Shown one piece after another: positions 45,480 to 56,900 of a stretch of DNA of 64,000 bases. The position numbers were made by a program, and so were the translations under genes. Numbering within the stretch: position 1 is the stretch's first letter; each line of letters begins with the position of its first letter. Under the pieces are notes generated by a model that made no database searches, had not been told where the DNA came from, and saw nothing but the letters and a program-made list of their open reading frames with translations. This stretch comes from Akanthomyces muscarius (Eukaryota; Ascomycota; Sordariomycetes; Hypocreales; Cordycipitaceae), in assembly GCF_028009165.1 (NCBI RefSeq), contig NC_079241.1, positions 248,001-312,000 of the forward strand, in the 5' to 3' direction.

Positions 45480-46723
45480 ATGAGTGCTGATCAACCAGCC
45501 ACGCCCTCGTCGTCCTCGGCGACCTGGCAACCCACCACGATTTCGACCACGACGGACGGCGAGTCCTCGGCGACCCAAAGCACCGCGAGCGGCGGCGACG
45601 CCACCAATGCCATCACATTTGACGAGCCAAAGGGCTTCGTGTACAAACCCCAGAACTACATTAACATAGAGTTTGTACTGGCTAGCGGTGTCAAGGTTAC
45701 GGACGTGACGTGGTTTGTCAACAGCGTCGGACGCGATCTGCAGAAAGTGGATGGTTGTGCAGGGTTGGATTACAATGGTATGTTTGCTGGATTTTGAGGC
45801 TGAAGAAGAAACAAGAACCACAAGATGCCGCACAGTCGCTTACTCGCAAAACAGACCCCGAAATGCAGAGCCGAGCACGACAAGCCGTCGAGTGCAATGT
45901 GTCCGGCATAATTGAAAGGCTGCGCTCGCATCTCGGTAAACCCATGATCTTCAGCATCGACTGGACTGCCGGAGACTCGAGGCAGGGCAATGCAACCTCG
46001 CCTGCCTTTTCCATCGTCAAGACCGAGTCCGAAATGGCGGACGCCGTGGAAAAGCTCCGGAAGTCGTCGTACGCCAACTCCACAGTGGTGCCGGCCAAAG
46101 ACGACAGTGTCACCACAGCTGTCACCAGCGGTACCCTGTTCACCGCCCCTGCCCTGCCCACCAGCGGCGGCAACAGCAGCGGCGCATCCAACGTCTCCAC
46201 CGTCGGCGCCTCGCACGGCGGACACAGAGGCGGCCTGAGCACCGGCGCCGTCGTCGGCATCGCGGTGGGCGTCGTCGTCGCCGCGCTGCTCGCCGCCGCG
46301 TTGTGCCTCTTCTTCTTCCTGCGCCGGCGCAGGAACAAGACGGCCGTCGCCGCGCGCGAGGATCAGACGCGCGCCGAGCAGGAGAAGCTCTCGAGCTTCC
46401 CCAAGGACGGCGGCGGCGGCGGCGGCGCCAACGCCTCGGACGCGGCCATCGCGCCGTACCGCGACGAGCACATTCTCGCGGGGACCGGCAGCGGCAACGC
46501 GCGGGGCCTGGACGAGCACGACGAGCACGCGGTGCCGCTGCAGCAGCAGCCGCACGGGAGCCTGGACGGGGAAAGCGGCAGTCGCGCGGCCGAGCAGACG
46601 CCCCACGGCGGCGTGTCGCGGCACCTCGTCGAGGACGGCATGACGGCGGCCGAGATAAGGAGGCTGGAGGAGGAGGAGGCGCACCTGGACAGTGAGATTC
46701 AGCGTGCGGGCGGAAGACGCTAA
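45480..46723 (+). CDS. Single-span membrane protein, unknown function
   Basis: Two exons, 45480-45777 and 45855-46723 (intron 77 nt), 388 aa. The protein has no recognised enzyme domain. It starts with a Ser/Thr-rich stretch (MSADQPATPSSSSATWQPTT...) and then a globular part with GFVYKPQNYINIEFVLASGV and, after the intron, NVSGIIERLRSHLGKPMIF. A Ser/Gly/His-rich linker leads to a single membrane span GAVVGIAVGVVVAALLAAAL at about 250-270, followed by FFFLRRRRNK, so the tail is cytosolic. The tail is low complexity and ends in a Glu/Arg-rich helix (EIRRLEEEEAHLDSEI). This resembles fungal sensor or mucin-like proteins, but no N-terminal signal peptide is seen. Confidence 0.78.
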
Positions 46724-47185
46724 CAAGATTAAGGGGGGAAAACAGCGGTGGGAAGTAGTCGCGCAAATTTTGGATTGTCAATCTTGTTTGTATATGGATA
46801 TCATGCTGGGCGCTATGAGACTGTAAATGCGGCATATTGTAAACTTGAGCGCTTGTTTTCTCTTTTCTGTCTTTCTACATTGCGAAGCACATTCGTTGGA
46901 TACTCACCAAAGACTGTTGATACCATTTCAATGAGCATAGTCGCCGTATTGAATAACACAGAATCGAATGATTCGAAACAAGCCCGTTTTTCATTTTCCT
47001 AGCAAGAATTGTACACGCGCTGCGAGTGGCAGCACACGCAGTAAAGACAGCCTGTTCATCGCGCCAACATGACAACAACCAAGCAACAACATCCCCGCGA
47101 ACTGACGTTTTGCATAGCCTTGGGCCGAAAACCGCTCTGATTATTCCCCCCGATACCTGAATACACTAGCCCAGCTTGGCCTGCT
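46724..47185. other. intergenic between convergent genes
   Basis: No gene seen; 3' flanks of the membrane protein gene and TVP23. Confidence 0.65.
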
Positions 47186-48012
47186 TTAGCGCGAGAAGAA
47201 GCGGCCAACCATGTTGCTCGCGAGCGTGCCCGCGAGGTTGGTGCTGCTAAACGCGCTGCCCGCCAGGTTGGACGCCTGGCTAAACTTGTCGCAGCGCGAA
47301 AAGGCCAGCGTGTTCATGACGGTCAGCACCAGCGCAATGACTATGATCCCCAGGATTAGCAAAGAAGAAATCCCCCCAAAGCCCAGCCCTCGAGCGAAGC
47401 GAGGCCAAAAAAAAAAAAACGTACCGACGAGGGGGAGCCATAGGAACTGCAGACGGACGAGCGCCAGCACCGCGAGCAGGATCCACAGCAGCGGCTGGAC
47501 GTAGAGGCTGAGCCAGAAGAAGCGCGAGTCGGTCGGGTTGATGGTCTTGGTGCCGGGCTCGCTGCTCTCAAACACCCACTTGGAGTCGCCCGTCGAGGCG
47601 TCGACCTCGTTCCACCAGCGGAGGCCGACGAGGCGCCGGCCGGCAATGTTCTTGAGGTAGTAAAAGTCGGCGGCGAGGAGGAGGATGGTGATGATGAAGA
47701 TCATGATCCTGGTGGTTTTGGGCGGTGGTCAGTACGGGAGGACGACTATCATTCGGGGGCCGGGGAGGGACGTACATGCTCCTGATAACCCAGAGGCCGA
47801 GGAAATAGACCAAAACGCTAGCTAATAATTCCCCAAGGTGTTAACGAAAATGCGCAATAAGCGTCAAGATAGGCCACGGCCTGTCATCTTGTCCAGGGAG
47901 AGAGGAGGGGGCGCGCCATACATATTCTAAAGCCCAGAAACGTCAGGAGCGTAATGGGGTGGGAGGAAAGCCTCCAGCTCAACGAGCCGGCCGGTTGTTG
48001 CGCGGCGTCCAT
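47186..48012 (-). CDS. TVP23: Golgi membrane protein TVP23
   Basis: TVP23/FAM18 family protein of the late Golgi, involved in vesicle trafficking. Exons: 48012-47922, 47821-47776, 47708-47425, 47340-47186; introns 100, 67 and 84 nt; 191 aa. Blocks: [32 protein letters not shown], then [46 protein letters not shown], and after intron 3 [20 protein letters not shown]. Four membrane spans can be drawn. Intron 3 has a run of 13 T right after the donor and is 84 nt with no in-frame stop, so a transcript that keeps it would still be translatable. Length and end match the family. Confidence 0.93.
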
Positions 48013-48673
48013 GGTCCGTTCTGTGGGTGTCGTTGTCGTCGTCGTCGTCGTTGGTTCGCAATGTGGTCGACGTGGTCCGATTGGGAGGACCGTTGATGAG
48101 GGAGGTTCTGCGCGCGCGCCGCGTTGCTTGTTGCCTCGGCGGTGGCGGAAAGTGTAGCCGTGTTGAATTGAAGTCGGTGCAGAAATGAACCGGAGTGTAA
48201 GCGCCTGCAGATTTGGCGTCCTCGTTCGTTCAGAATCGCCCGTGGTTCATTTGGTGATGGTGGTGGGTGTCGCGCGCAAGCTCCTACGTGGACAACTGGA
48301 CGTTGGAGCTGAAAGGGCGCTGGCGTGGCCCAAAAGTTGGAGCTCTCCAAGTACCTCGTCCCCAAACTTACGTGGCGAGGTACATGGTCTGCTTCCGCGG
48401 TGGGGGTAAACAGAGCGCTAGTCCTGTCTGGGAGTCGGCTTCATCGAAGCATTCAAGTCGGCTGTGGAGAGGGAGCACGACGTCACTTGAGATAGCTTCA
48501 TCCTACATGTCAACCGCATTTCTTAAATGATGACGGATGTTTTCTGCTTATAATCGTTCCAATTGATTCGCTGTATACATACCCGACGACTTGGAATTGA
48601 GCCGTGCCTGCATCACCTCAACCCCCCGTCCTGAGCCTCATCTCATTCACCTCATCTCATTCACCTCCTCACA
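48013..48673. other. shared promoter region, divergent TVP23 and citrate-lyase-like genes
   Basis: No gene seen. 661 bp between two divergent start codons. It contains a GTC/GTT repeat (about 48027-48052), and a CTCATCTCATTCAC repeat just before ATG 48674. Confidence 0.6.
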
Positions 48674-49702
48674 ATGGCTGCCGCCGCCAGATCGTCCGCC
48701 ATTCTGCGGCGCTCCCTCTTATACGGTATCTCTCCCGTTCAACTCCCACCCCAGACCCAGTCAGCTAACACGTCCATCCCAGTCCCCGCGTCGTCCCAGA
48801 AAATGCTCACCAAGTCCCTCGGCCTCACGTCCGACAACATCACCTACGACCTCGAAGACTCCGTCACGCCCGCCGCCAAGCCCTCTGCCCGGACACACCT
48901 CCAATCGCACCTCTCGTCCCTCTCGTCCCGGCCCTCCACCATTTCCGAGCTCGCCGTGCGCATCAACGCCGTCTCCACGCCCTTTGCCCTCGACGACCTA
49001 ACCACGCTCGCCCCGTCACCGCGCGTCGACGCCATCGTCATCCCCAAAGTCGAGTCCGCCGCCGACCTGTCCTTTGTCACCGACGTCCTGCGACACGTCT
49101 CTCCCCAGCGCCACCCCTCTTCCCCCACCTCGGAACCCATCAAGATCATCGCCCTCATCGAGTCGGCCAGGGCCGTCATGGACCTGCCCGCCATCTGCCA
49201 GGCTTCGCCGTACCTCAGCGGCCTCATCTTCGCCGCCGAGGACTTTGCGCTGGACCTGGGCATCACCCGCACGCCGTCCCTCTCCGAGTTCCTCTACGCG
49301 CGCTCCGCCATCGTCACCGCCGCCAGGGCCTATGGTCTGCCCAGCGCCATCGACCTCGTGTGCACGTCGTTTCGCGGCGAGCAGGGGCTCAGGACCCTCG
49401 AGGAGGAGTGCGGCGGCGGCAAGGCCATGGGCTTCAACGGCAAGCAGTGCATCCACCCGTCGCAGGTCGAAGTTGTGCAGCGGCTTTTTGCTCCGACGCC
49501 GGAAGAGGTGGAATGGGCCGTGCGGCTCGTCATTGCGGACGACAAAGCAGCGGCGGCTGGTCGAGGGGCGTGGACTATGGACGGCAAAATGATTGATGCC
49601 CCAGTATCTGGCAAGGCACGCTCCATTGTTGCCAAGGCGGAACAGTGCGGAATGGATGTGAACAGTCTACGGACAAAGTGGAAAAATCAAGAACCAGAAT
49701 AA
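48674..49702 (+). CDS. Citrate lyase beta-like (HpcH/HpaI aldolase family) protein
   Basis: HpcH/HpaI aldolase/citrate lyase beta-chain family; the animal relative CLYBL is a mitochondrial malate/beta-methylmalate synthase and citramalyl-CoA lyase. Exons 48674-48725 and 48783-49702 (intron 57 nt) give 323 aa. Splicing joins RRSLLY to VPASSQKMLTKSLGLTSDNI, the conserved N-terminal block, followed by TYDLEDSVTP (metal and CoA side), ELAVRINAV, VDAIVIPKVESAADL, IKIIALIESARAVMDLPAI, GLIFAAEDFALDLG and GFNGKQCIHPSQVEVVQRLF. The first 14 residues are basic and Ala-rich, suggesting mitochondrial import. The intron is a multiple of three and free of stops, so its retention would insert 19 residues. 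Confidence 0.92.
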   Translation: MAAAARSSAILRRSLLYGISPVQLPPQTQSANTSIPVPASSQKMLTKSLGLTSDNITYDLEDSVTPAAKPSARTHLQSHLSSLSSRPSTISELAVRINAVSTPFALDDLTTLAPSPRVDAIVIPKVESAADLSFVTDVLRHVSPQRHPSSPTSEPIKIIALIESARAVMDLPAICQASPYLSGLIFAAEDFALDLGITRTPSLSEFLYARSAIVTAARAYGLPSAIDLVCTSFRGEQGLRTLEEECGGGKAMGFNGKQCIHPSQVEVVQRLFAPTPEEVEWAVRLVIADDKAAAAGRGAWTMDGKMIDAPVSGKARSIVAKAEQCGMDVNSLRTKWKNQEPE

Positions 49703-49745
49703 GCATTGTTCCCTAAATACTAATATACAAAATATACACAGTAGT

Positions 49746-51287
49746 CTAGCGGAGAAAGTTTGGCCTCCAGAATGCTTTCGTTTCTTCATCAGGTTTGAAA
49801 AGTGGCTCTGGCTCGTGTACCGGGCTGGACGCGATGTACTCAGTCAGGCTATTGGAAGGTACAGGGTACGTATCAGATGTTGGCGCAAGGTAACTATTAT
49901 CTTTGTTCTGACGATCATAATCGATAATCCCCGGTTGCATCGCCATATTGTAAACATGCTGACTTGGATAATGCGGCAGAGCATGTCCCAGCCAGTCTGA
50001 GCCTGGCTGCAGACCTGCCTGCTCATAAATTCCTTTAGCACAGTAGCTTGGCTCATAGCATGGCATGTGCGCCGGAGTATGATTGTAGTATGGTGCGTAT
50101 AGATTAGCTTGTTCAGCATACTGAGGCTCAACGGGAGGGCGCTGTACGTCACGAACGTATTCCAACTCGTCGCCGGCAAGATTTGCGACAGCACTCATTG
50201 CATCGACACCGCTGTCTACGTATCTTATTGTTGGGCGAGGTGTAGTGTATCTGGGCCGAGCGTCTTCATTCCGCGTTGCAGCGCCGCCAGTGTTGTCATT
50301 CAGTCGCTGCGATTGTTTCAGCTCTTTTGCATGGTCTTGCCTTGGCAGAGGTGTAGGAGTCTCCGGACAGGCTTCAATAACAACAGCCTCTTTTGGAGTC
50401 TTTTTTGGAGTCTTTTGAATCTGTTCTGGGACTTTTGAGCTTTGCACGCTAGGGCGCTTGCGGGCACCATTCGGGGGTTGCGGCGACGCTGCCCGAGGCG
50501 CCGGTTTTTGGGTTATTGGAAATGTCAGCTCGTTAAAAGTCAGATCAGCAACTTTGCCATTGTTAGAACAGCCAATCTAGTAAGCGATGGGCTCACTTAC
50601 GAGGAGTTGGAACAGAGCCTCGACCGTTTACAAATGCCCCAGTCGCCAAGGCAGGTTTCAGCTGTCCGCCGTGTAAGTCGTTAGCATATCATCGTCACCC
50701 GACAGTTGAAACCTCCTCACCAGTACATTTCTGTTTTCTGTGGCGGATGAGTAAAACCTTGTCATAATTTCCTTCCGTGAGCGAAGCTTCTCCCTCCTCT
50801 GTTCCCGCCGCTCTCGACGAGACAAGGCTGTCTTTTCTCGATGCTGGCGACTGGTGTCATAACGGTCCGGGCGTGTCTTGCGGCGCGGACGCTTTTCGTA
50901 CTTGTATTTCCCGTCAGCACGCATACGCGGAGACTCGCTATAGGGAATGGTAGCTAGGCATTCTGCCTCCGGCCGGGGCGTGGCGTCCATGGGCGATGGC
51001 GCCGAGCTCGGCGTTGTCGGCGGCAAGGCAGGGCTTTCGTTGTGGTGATGCGTCGCACGACGGGAGAATTCATGTGCAGCATGAGGTGAACCAGGGTAGC
51101 TGGGACTGTCTTCTTCTGATTGGAGCCGTGACAAGAGAGCCGCTGGTGAGAGATGCCTACTTTCGTCAGGTCGCGCGGCAGATATTGTGGCAAGCCACTG
51201 CGCACAGTACTCCGTCGTCGAGTCAATACGGAGCTCATTCTCATTGCAGGGCGAATTTAAAAGCGCGGAATCGTCTTTTGCACTCAT
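49746..51287 (-). CDS. Basic, mostly disordered protein of unknown function
   Basis: Three exons: 51287-50721, 50661-50601, 50551-49746 (introns 59 and 49 nt), 477 aa. It belongs to a set of ascomycete hypothetical proteins that I recognise only by two short motifs: a basic block KYEKRPRRKTRPDRYD followed by an Arg/Glu-rich helix (SRRERREQRREKLRSRKEIM), and PLADLTFNELTFP created across intron 2. The part after that is Lys/Thr/Pro-rich, then Tyr/Pro/Met-rich, ending FWRPNFLR. The charged basic helix suggests a nuclear or nucleic-acid-binding role; this is inference. Its 3' end lies only 43 bp from the end of the convergent citrate-lyase-like gene. Confidence 0.78.
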
Positions 51288-53530
51288 TCTGAATGCATCG
51301 AGTATTGCGCTGCGCGAGATTCCATGGAGATCCAGTAATCAGCTTGTTGCTGCTCGCTGGTATATTCTACTGGCCTCTTGACGGTCGCTCTTGCAGCGAG
51401 TTGGTATCGCAAGGCAAGCACGGCCAAATTGGATGACATGCAGTGCAGCACACCTTTCCACACTGCAGTTACTGTTCCCAAGTACCAGGTGATCAATCCA
51501 CGCCGTGCAAGGGTGAGCAGATGAGCTGGCGTAGAACACATTTCGGCCACATGAAGTGGGCGAGACGACAACATGATGGTTTTCACCCGTGCAGGGAAAG
51601 AAAAAGAAATGATGAGGTAGATTTGCATTTATGGGAGTGTTCACGATGATTCTCGTCACCTGCTCATCGCCGCCTGCAAGGTGCCTGTGTGGAGAAACCA
51701 CATCTGTAGGTGGCGGCGCCAGTGGGCGTAAGAAACTTGAAGGCGTGATGCGGTGGCCCACGACGGCAGGAGGCTCAATGGGCAAGACAGATAACGCAAC
51801 GAAAGAAAAAGAAATCAGAGAATAATTACGCACAGAAAACATTCTTTTTCAATCGTTGACTTGCTGCTACCACCTAGTTATCAGAGCGGTGTCTCACTGC
51901 CAGGCGCATGCTCGTGGTATCAATGAAAGGCGCTGTACACGCGACGCATGCGCACCAATCGCGTCCAGAGTCAGGATGCCCGCTGGATCTAGAAGCCGAT
52001 GGACTCATGCTGGCACAGAATCTTGCGCCAGGCCGCGCCGAGGCGGTGGAGGGACCACCTACCCGCATACCGGCAGTTGAACGTGCGGTCAAGAACGGGA
52101 GCGTACATGGGTCGTTGCGGCGAATTGCAAGCTTCTCAGGCGAATCTTTCATGCGAAGCTTTCTTCTTGGGTAGCCAATAGCGTACTGTTGTCTTGCGCA
52201 TCCATGCCAGGCACCAGGCTAGTGCCACCTCCCAGGGGCGTTAGGCGATGCCTGCATGAAGCCAGTCCATTCAGGACCGACCAGTCGCCATCCGCTAGCC
52301 GTATTATCAATACATACTGCGCTGGGTGGCTGTTTTAGAATAATTGGTGAAGAAAACGACACCCTTGTTGGTGGGACAGGCCACAGGAAACCAAATGGCT
52401 TGCGCTACTGCGACAATGGTCCCGACAACAGGGGTCTTTTGCCACAGATTTGCTTGGGGATTCTTCTGGGGGGGGGCACAGTGATCAAGGCCGCACCGTA
52501 TCACATTTCTGCAGACTGTAATAAAGAGCCTGCCCGTTGTCTTGCCGATGCAGAGCTTGACATGTCATCCAACTGTCGAAACATACCAGGGGATCCATCT
52601 TCACGATGCGGGAGAGCGGATCGCGCCCTGGCCTACCCATGCATTGTAATTCCCGGCGTCTAGACCATGGGCGTGGGCATCTTGTCATTTCGCAAAAGCA
52701 CGGTCAGAACAGAAATGGTGAAGCATTGCGAAGCGAGACGTACGGAGCTTTGAAAATGAAAAGCACGGCATGACCTGACCATGTAGCCCAGTCCTTACCT
52801 AGACTGCAGTGCGGCCTTGAAGCTGGAGAGGTCAGGATATGCATGATCCTGCGCGGACTACTGAGTACAGCAGGCTTTGGCTGCACAGCGGATGCAGTGC
52901 GGTTCAAATTGAGCCAGGCGCCCGCGCCGTCGAACGAACAGTTTCGGCCCATCCATTTCTGCCTCTTTCTCTCTCTGCGCATGCTCAACATGAGATGAGA
53001 AGCGTGTGTCGCGCACTCCGTTCCGCTCATCGTATTTTTCATTTCCGCCTGCGCTCGTTGCCAATCTCCCGTCCAGAGTTGCATCGCCATTCTCCTCGGC
53101 CAAGTCGCCATTCATGCACAGCTTCACCTCCTCCGCTCCGTCTCTCCATCCTGATATCAAAAGAGCTTGCCTCGCCCCAAAAGAGCAGGCGATCTTGGCT
53201 CCTTTGCACCGACCTTTTTGCTCAGTTGTCAGTGTCCGTAGCTAGTGCCTCCTCGGTACCAGTAGCAGTACAGTAGACCCAGAACTTCCACGCCCATGCA
53301 AGCCATCTCCATCGCCCAAACAGCCATGGCGCTGCAGAAATCCCCATTCATGCCTCAATGGCCATCTCCCCTGCTCTACAGCAGGCCCTTGGTCTACTGC
53401 CCACACATTCCCTCTCAACGCTTCTCTACTTACTCTCTCTCCCCCCACCCGGATCTACAACATGAGAGCTTCTAATCCATACGCCCCCTCCTTTGAAACC
53501 CCGCTGAAGCATGCGAGGCTTTTAGCGCCG

Positions 53531-53555
53531 CCCCCCCCCCCCCCCCCCCCCCCCC
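53531..53555 (+). repeat. homopolymer run of 25 C
   Basis: Uninterrupted cytosine tract. Such a tract is unstable and can form i-motif or, on the other strand, G-quadruplex structures; its exact length may also be a sequencing artefact. Confidence 0.9.
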
Positions 53556-54980
53556 TCTGTAGCTGCATGCACTATAACTTTCCGGGCTTGTTGCTGGCGG
53601 ACACGCCTGAAGAAAGTTCATGTGCTGTTTCCCACCCCAGTATCGATTCGGAAAAGGTCAATGTCGCTTCTTCCAGCAATAAAGAGCACAGAGCCAAGGC
53701 AAGACGCTCGAGCTATTCCTTCTGGAAGCGACCCCGTTGTTGGCTTGCCATGGTCCCTGGTTGGCAGCCCTGGTAAGTAGACGGATAATGATGCACCTAC
53801 ACTCTTACTAGCAAACGTATCCCTGTGCCTTTTTCTCTCAGATGCTTCTCATCCCCAAAAGCATGCCTTTGTAATAAGGCGGACTACAAGCCTCGGTTAA
53901 ATCCGTGTCAGGCAGCACCAGCTCCTCGCCGTCCATGACACCATCCAATCTGCGCTGCAAGAGGGTACAGCGCCCAGCCTTGATGATTGGCAGATTCGTA
54001 GGCGACGCAGGAAAGAAAAAGATGGAACCATCATCGAGCAGTAATACGAGCACGCTTCTCTACTGGGTAACTAGCTCTGCTCCATGTCAGTTACGCTTTT
54101 TCGCAGTGGAGAGGGCCCCAACCGTTTCTGCGCAAACCTCCGCCCGCTGTTTCTCTGGACCGCGCCGCGTCACTCTCATGAATCAAGGTCGGTAGGTACT
54201 GCTAGTTACGACTCTCTGCACGCAGTCTTGTCGCTGCTCAAACGTGGTTCTTGCGCCGCGATCATGTCGCCCGGGGTCCCTCAGCCAGTAGCTCAAACCA
54301 GCGCCTCTCACCAGAAACCTCGTTGGGTCAGACGAGTACTCCGTAGGTAGCGCGCCATCATGGTGTAGATGTTCCTTGTACCTTGCCGGTACCCCAATAC
54401 CTTGGGTACCCTCAAATGGCGGTTCCCCTCTTTTGCTGTACCCTGAGCCAACCAGCAGCTCGTGCCCCTCCCCTCTTCTTCGGCAGCACCGTCCATCATC
54501 AATCACTCCGGGGCTCTGGCCAAACCAGTTGTAACCAGAAAGTGGTTAGTCTGTTCCGCTGCATCGGCGCTGCTTCGAACAATGGTGCTCTGTTCTGCGA
54601 CGAGGACTTTGGCCGACGGGGCAGCCAGATCCAGCACACCATTCCCATGTACACACATGGCCCCCTAGTAGACAGTTGGCAGGATCCGAAGACCTAGCGG
54701 AGTCTGGTAACTACTGGTTGATAGCTTGGTCTTGCTCCCGTCTTTTTGCGTACTGATACTGGCCACTGGCAACTGGGTAGCTCCCTCGTCGCAAAGTAGC
54801 TAGCTCGCTGAGCTGCTCGACCTTTGACGGCGCACTTGTCCCGCCACTTCTGCCGCCACTTCTGCCCCCAATTCTTGGTCGCTCCCCCCGTTCTCCGTCC
54901 AGGACACCCCAATGGTCCAGCGTCTCTCATTGGATGTAGCTCTCGAACGAGTGGACGCATTGCCGTTGTGCACACCCAGC

Positions 54981-55014
54981 TTGCCTTGCCTTGCCTTGCC
55001 TTGCTTTGCCTTGC
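54981..55014 (+). repeat. TTGCC pentanucleotide repeat
   Basis: About seven head-to-tail units of TTGCC with one base change (TTGCTTTGCC). It is located about 400 bp before the RNA-binding protein ATG. Confidence 0.85.
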
Positions 55015-55405
55015 ACCCTGTGCCGGTGCAGTGCTGCCCGCCACGCCCCCTCCATCCCCGTCCCTGTCTGCCCATTCATCTTGCGCACTTCTGATAACCT
55101 ACTTTCCATCTCCTTCCCTGCTTGCACCTCTAGCTTTCTTGTACCATACAAGTACCTTGCACTGTGGTACCTACCTGCCCGTCTGCTTTTTTTTCCTTTC
55201 GCTGCTCCTGAAAGAAAAAAGGAACCCTCAAACTACCCCTCTTCTGCACCTTCATCAACACCTTTCCACAACACCACCATCAGCTCAAGAACCTCGACGG
55301 CCTGGTCAATCAAAAACTTTAATCGGCCCCCATCGCGAAACCTCATCTCAATTGAAAAAAGAATTCTCAGCAACTCCCATTTAATTCCGACCGACCTTCG
55401 CTGTC

Positions 55406-56362
55406 ATGGCTAAGCTTTTTATTGGGTGCGCATCACAGCATAATGCTCTCAGCCGGTACCCGGTGCGCGACTAACATCTGCTCTAGCGGCCTTGCGTGGC
55501 ACACCGACGAGGCGACTCTGCGCCAAAAGTTTGAAGAGTTTGGTGCCGTCGAAGAAGCGGTAAGTTGCGAGTTTGCGCGTCTACTTTCTAGAATCTGTTT
55601 GCTTCGTGTCGCTGCTCTATTTGCTTCGCTCGTGGCTACAAGCAGCCGATCTGCCAGTGCACTTTGCGCCGCGGCCTGCTTTCTCCCACTGTCAAATCCG
55701 TTTGTGTGCCATCATCCCTCTAATGCGATTTTCTTCTCCCCCAAAGGTTGTGGTCAAGGATCGAGACACTGGCCGAAGCCGCGGCTTTGGCTTTGTGCGA
55801 TACAACCAAGATGCGGATGCCCAGAATGCCATCTCCGCCATGAACAATGTCGAGTATGTCCTCTATGATGCCTGTTATGCTTCGCCAAGACCGAGTTTCG
55901 CTGCTTGCTCAAGGTTCGCATCCGTGCGCTATACCGCTTGATACTAACCCGTGCTCTGCGCTTCAGGTTTGACGGCCGAACAATTAGAGTCGACAAGGCT
56001 TCCGACAACGGCCCCCGCGGCGGCGGCGGTGGAGGCTACGGACGCGGCCAGGGCGGTTACGGCCGTGGTGGCTATGGCGGCGGCCCCCCTCAGTACGGCG
56101 GTCCTCCTCAGGGCGGCGGCTATCCCATGGGCCAGCAGAACGTCTACCCTCCTGTCGCTTACGGTCGCGGATACCCCGCGCCGCAGCAGGGCTATGCGCC
56201 TCCTCCTCAAGGTGGGAAGACTGACCCAGAATGATGGATGACTTGCTGACAAGTGTAGGATACGGTGCTCCCCCGTATGGCTACCCTGACCCGGCCATGC
56301 AGCAGCAGCAGCAGCAGCAGCCGCCGCAGCAGCAGCCTCCCCAGGGTGGGCAAGGCTATTAA
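55406..56362 (+). CDS. Glycine-rich RNA-binding protein (RRM)
   Basis: Small RRM protein with a Gly/Tyr/Gln-rich tail, like plant and fungal glycine-rich cold- and clock-related RNA-binding proteins (GRP). Exons: 55406-55425, 55487-55559, 55747-55853, 55967-56211, 56259-56362; introns 61, 187, 113 and 47 nt; 182 aa. RNP2 is KLFIGGLAW, assembled across intron 1, and RNP1 is RGFGFVRY. The RRM ends with [11 protein letters not shown] across intron 3. The tail has GYGRG repeats, then a Pro/Tyr part and a run of seven Gln (CAG repeat) before QGGQGY. Introns 2 and 3 are long for this window. Intron 2 stays open in frame, but its 187 nt shift the frame of exon 3, so unspliced RNA would make a truncated product. 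Confidence 0.95.
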
Positions 56363-56900
56363 AGCGCCCCTCGCAGCCACCAGCTCGGCCTGACGTCGTC
56401 CGTACACGTTGCACACGCCTTCTGTACGGTCGGCGCCACTGCTGGCTTGTGACTGCGAGTGCGCTTTCGACATGGCAGGTCCATTTATTGTTCTATTCAT
56501 CGCTGCCTCATGTTTTGGGATTGATATGACGATTGCTGGAGTCGACGTCTCTGCACTGCTTCGATTACAAAAGGGTAAGGGGAAGGAATACCGGAAACCA
56601 CCGCTGGTACACTGCGCTGCCATGTTTTTTTTCTCTCTCAATCTCTATTTTGTCATTTGTTTACAACGAGACTGCACACTGTTTATGACGCTTATGCGTG
56701 GGGAGCCCGGGATTGGGTACTTTGGAAAAACTGAATTGTCGGCATGGTGCAAGGAGGGAAACAAAACGGTTTCTATTTTGTCGTAAACTCTTTGTTCTCT
56801 ATCTTTCATGTATGATGCAGTTTTTTTCTATCTTCCGAACAATATCTTTAAACGAACAAACGTGGGTGTCTTAACGGTGGAAGGTGAAGAGGCGTCGAGG
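56363..56900. other. intergenic between convergent genes
   Basis: No gene seen; 3' flanks of the RNA-binding protein gene and of the ChaC gene. Short frames here lack family features. Confidence 0.65.

Larger units (their letters stand above)
51288..55405. other. 4-kb gene-free interval upstream of an RNA-binding protein gene
   Basis: No convincing gene on either strand over 4.1 kb. Notable sequence: a run of 25 C (53531-53555), a duplicated 12-mer CCGCCACTTCTG (54841-54864), about seven TTGCC units (54981-55014), and inverted GGTACC elements around 54387-54409. The last 300 bp are pyrimidine-rich leader before ATG 55406. A long 5' UTR or noncoding transcript is possible. Confidence 0.55.

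Noticed and set aside
45770..46726. Minus-strand open frame of 318 codons
   Set aside because: It is antisense to the membrane protein. The Ala/Gly/Arg-rich sequence is a GC artefact.
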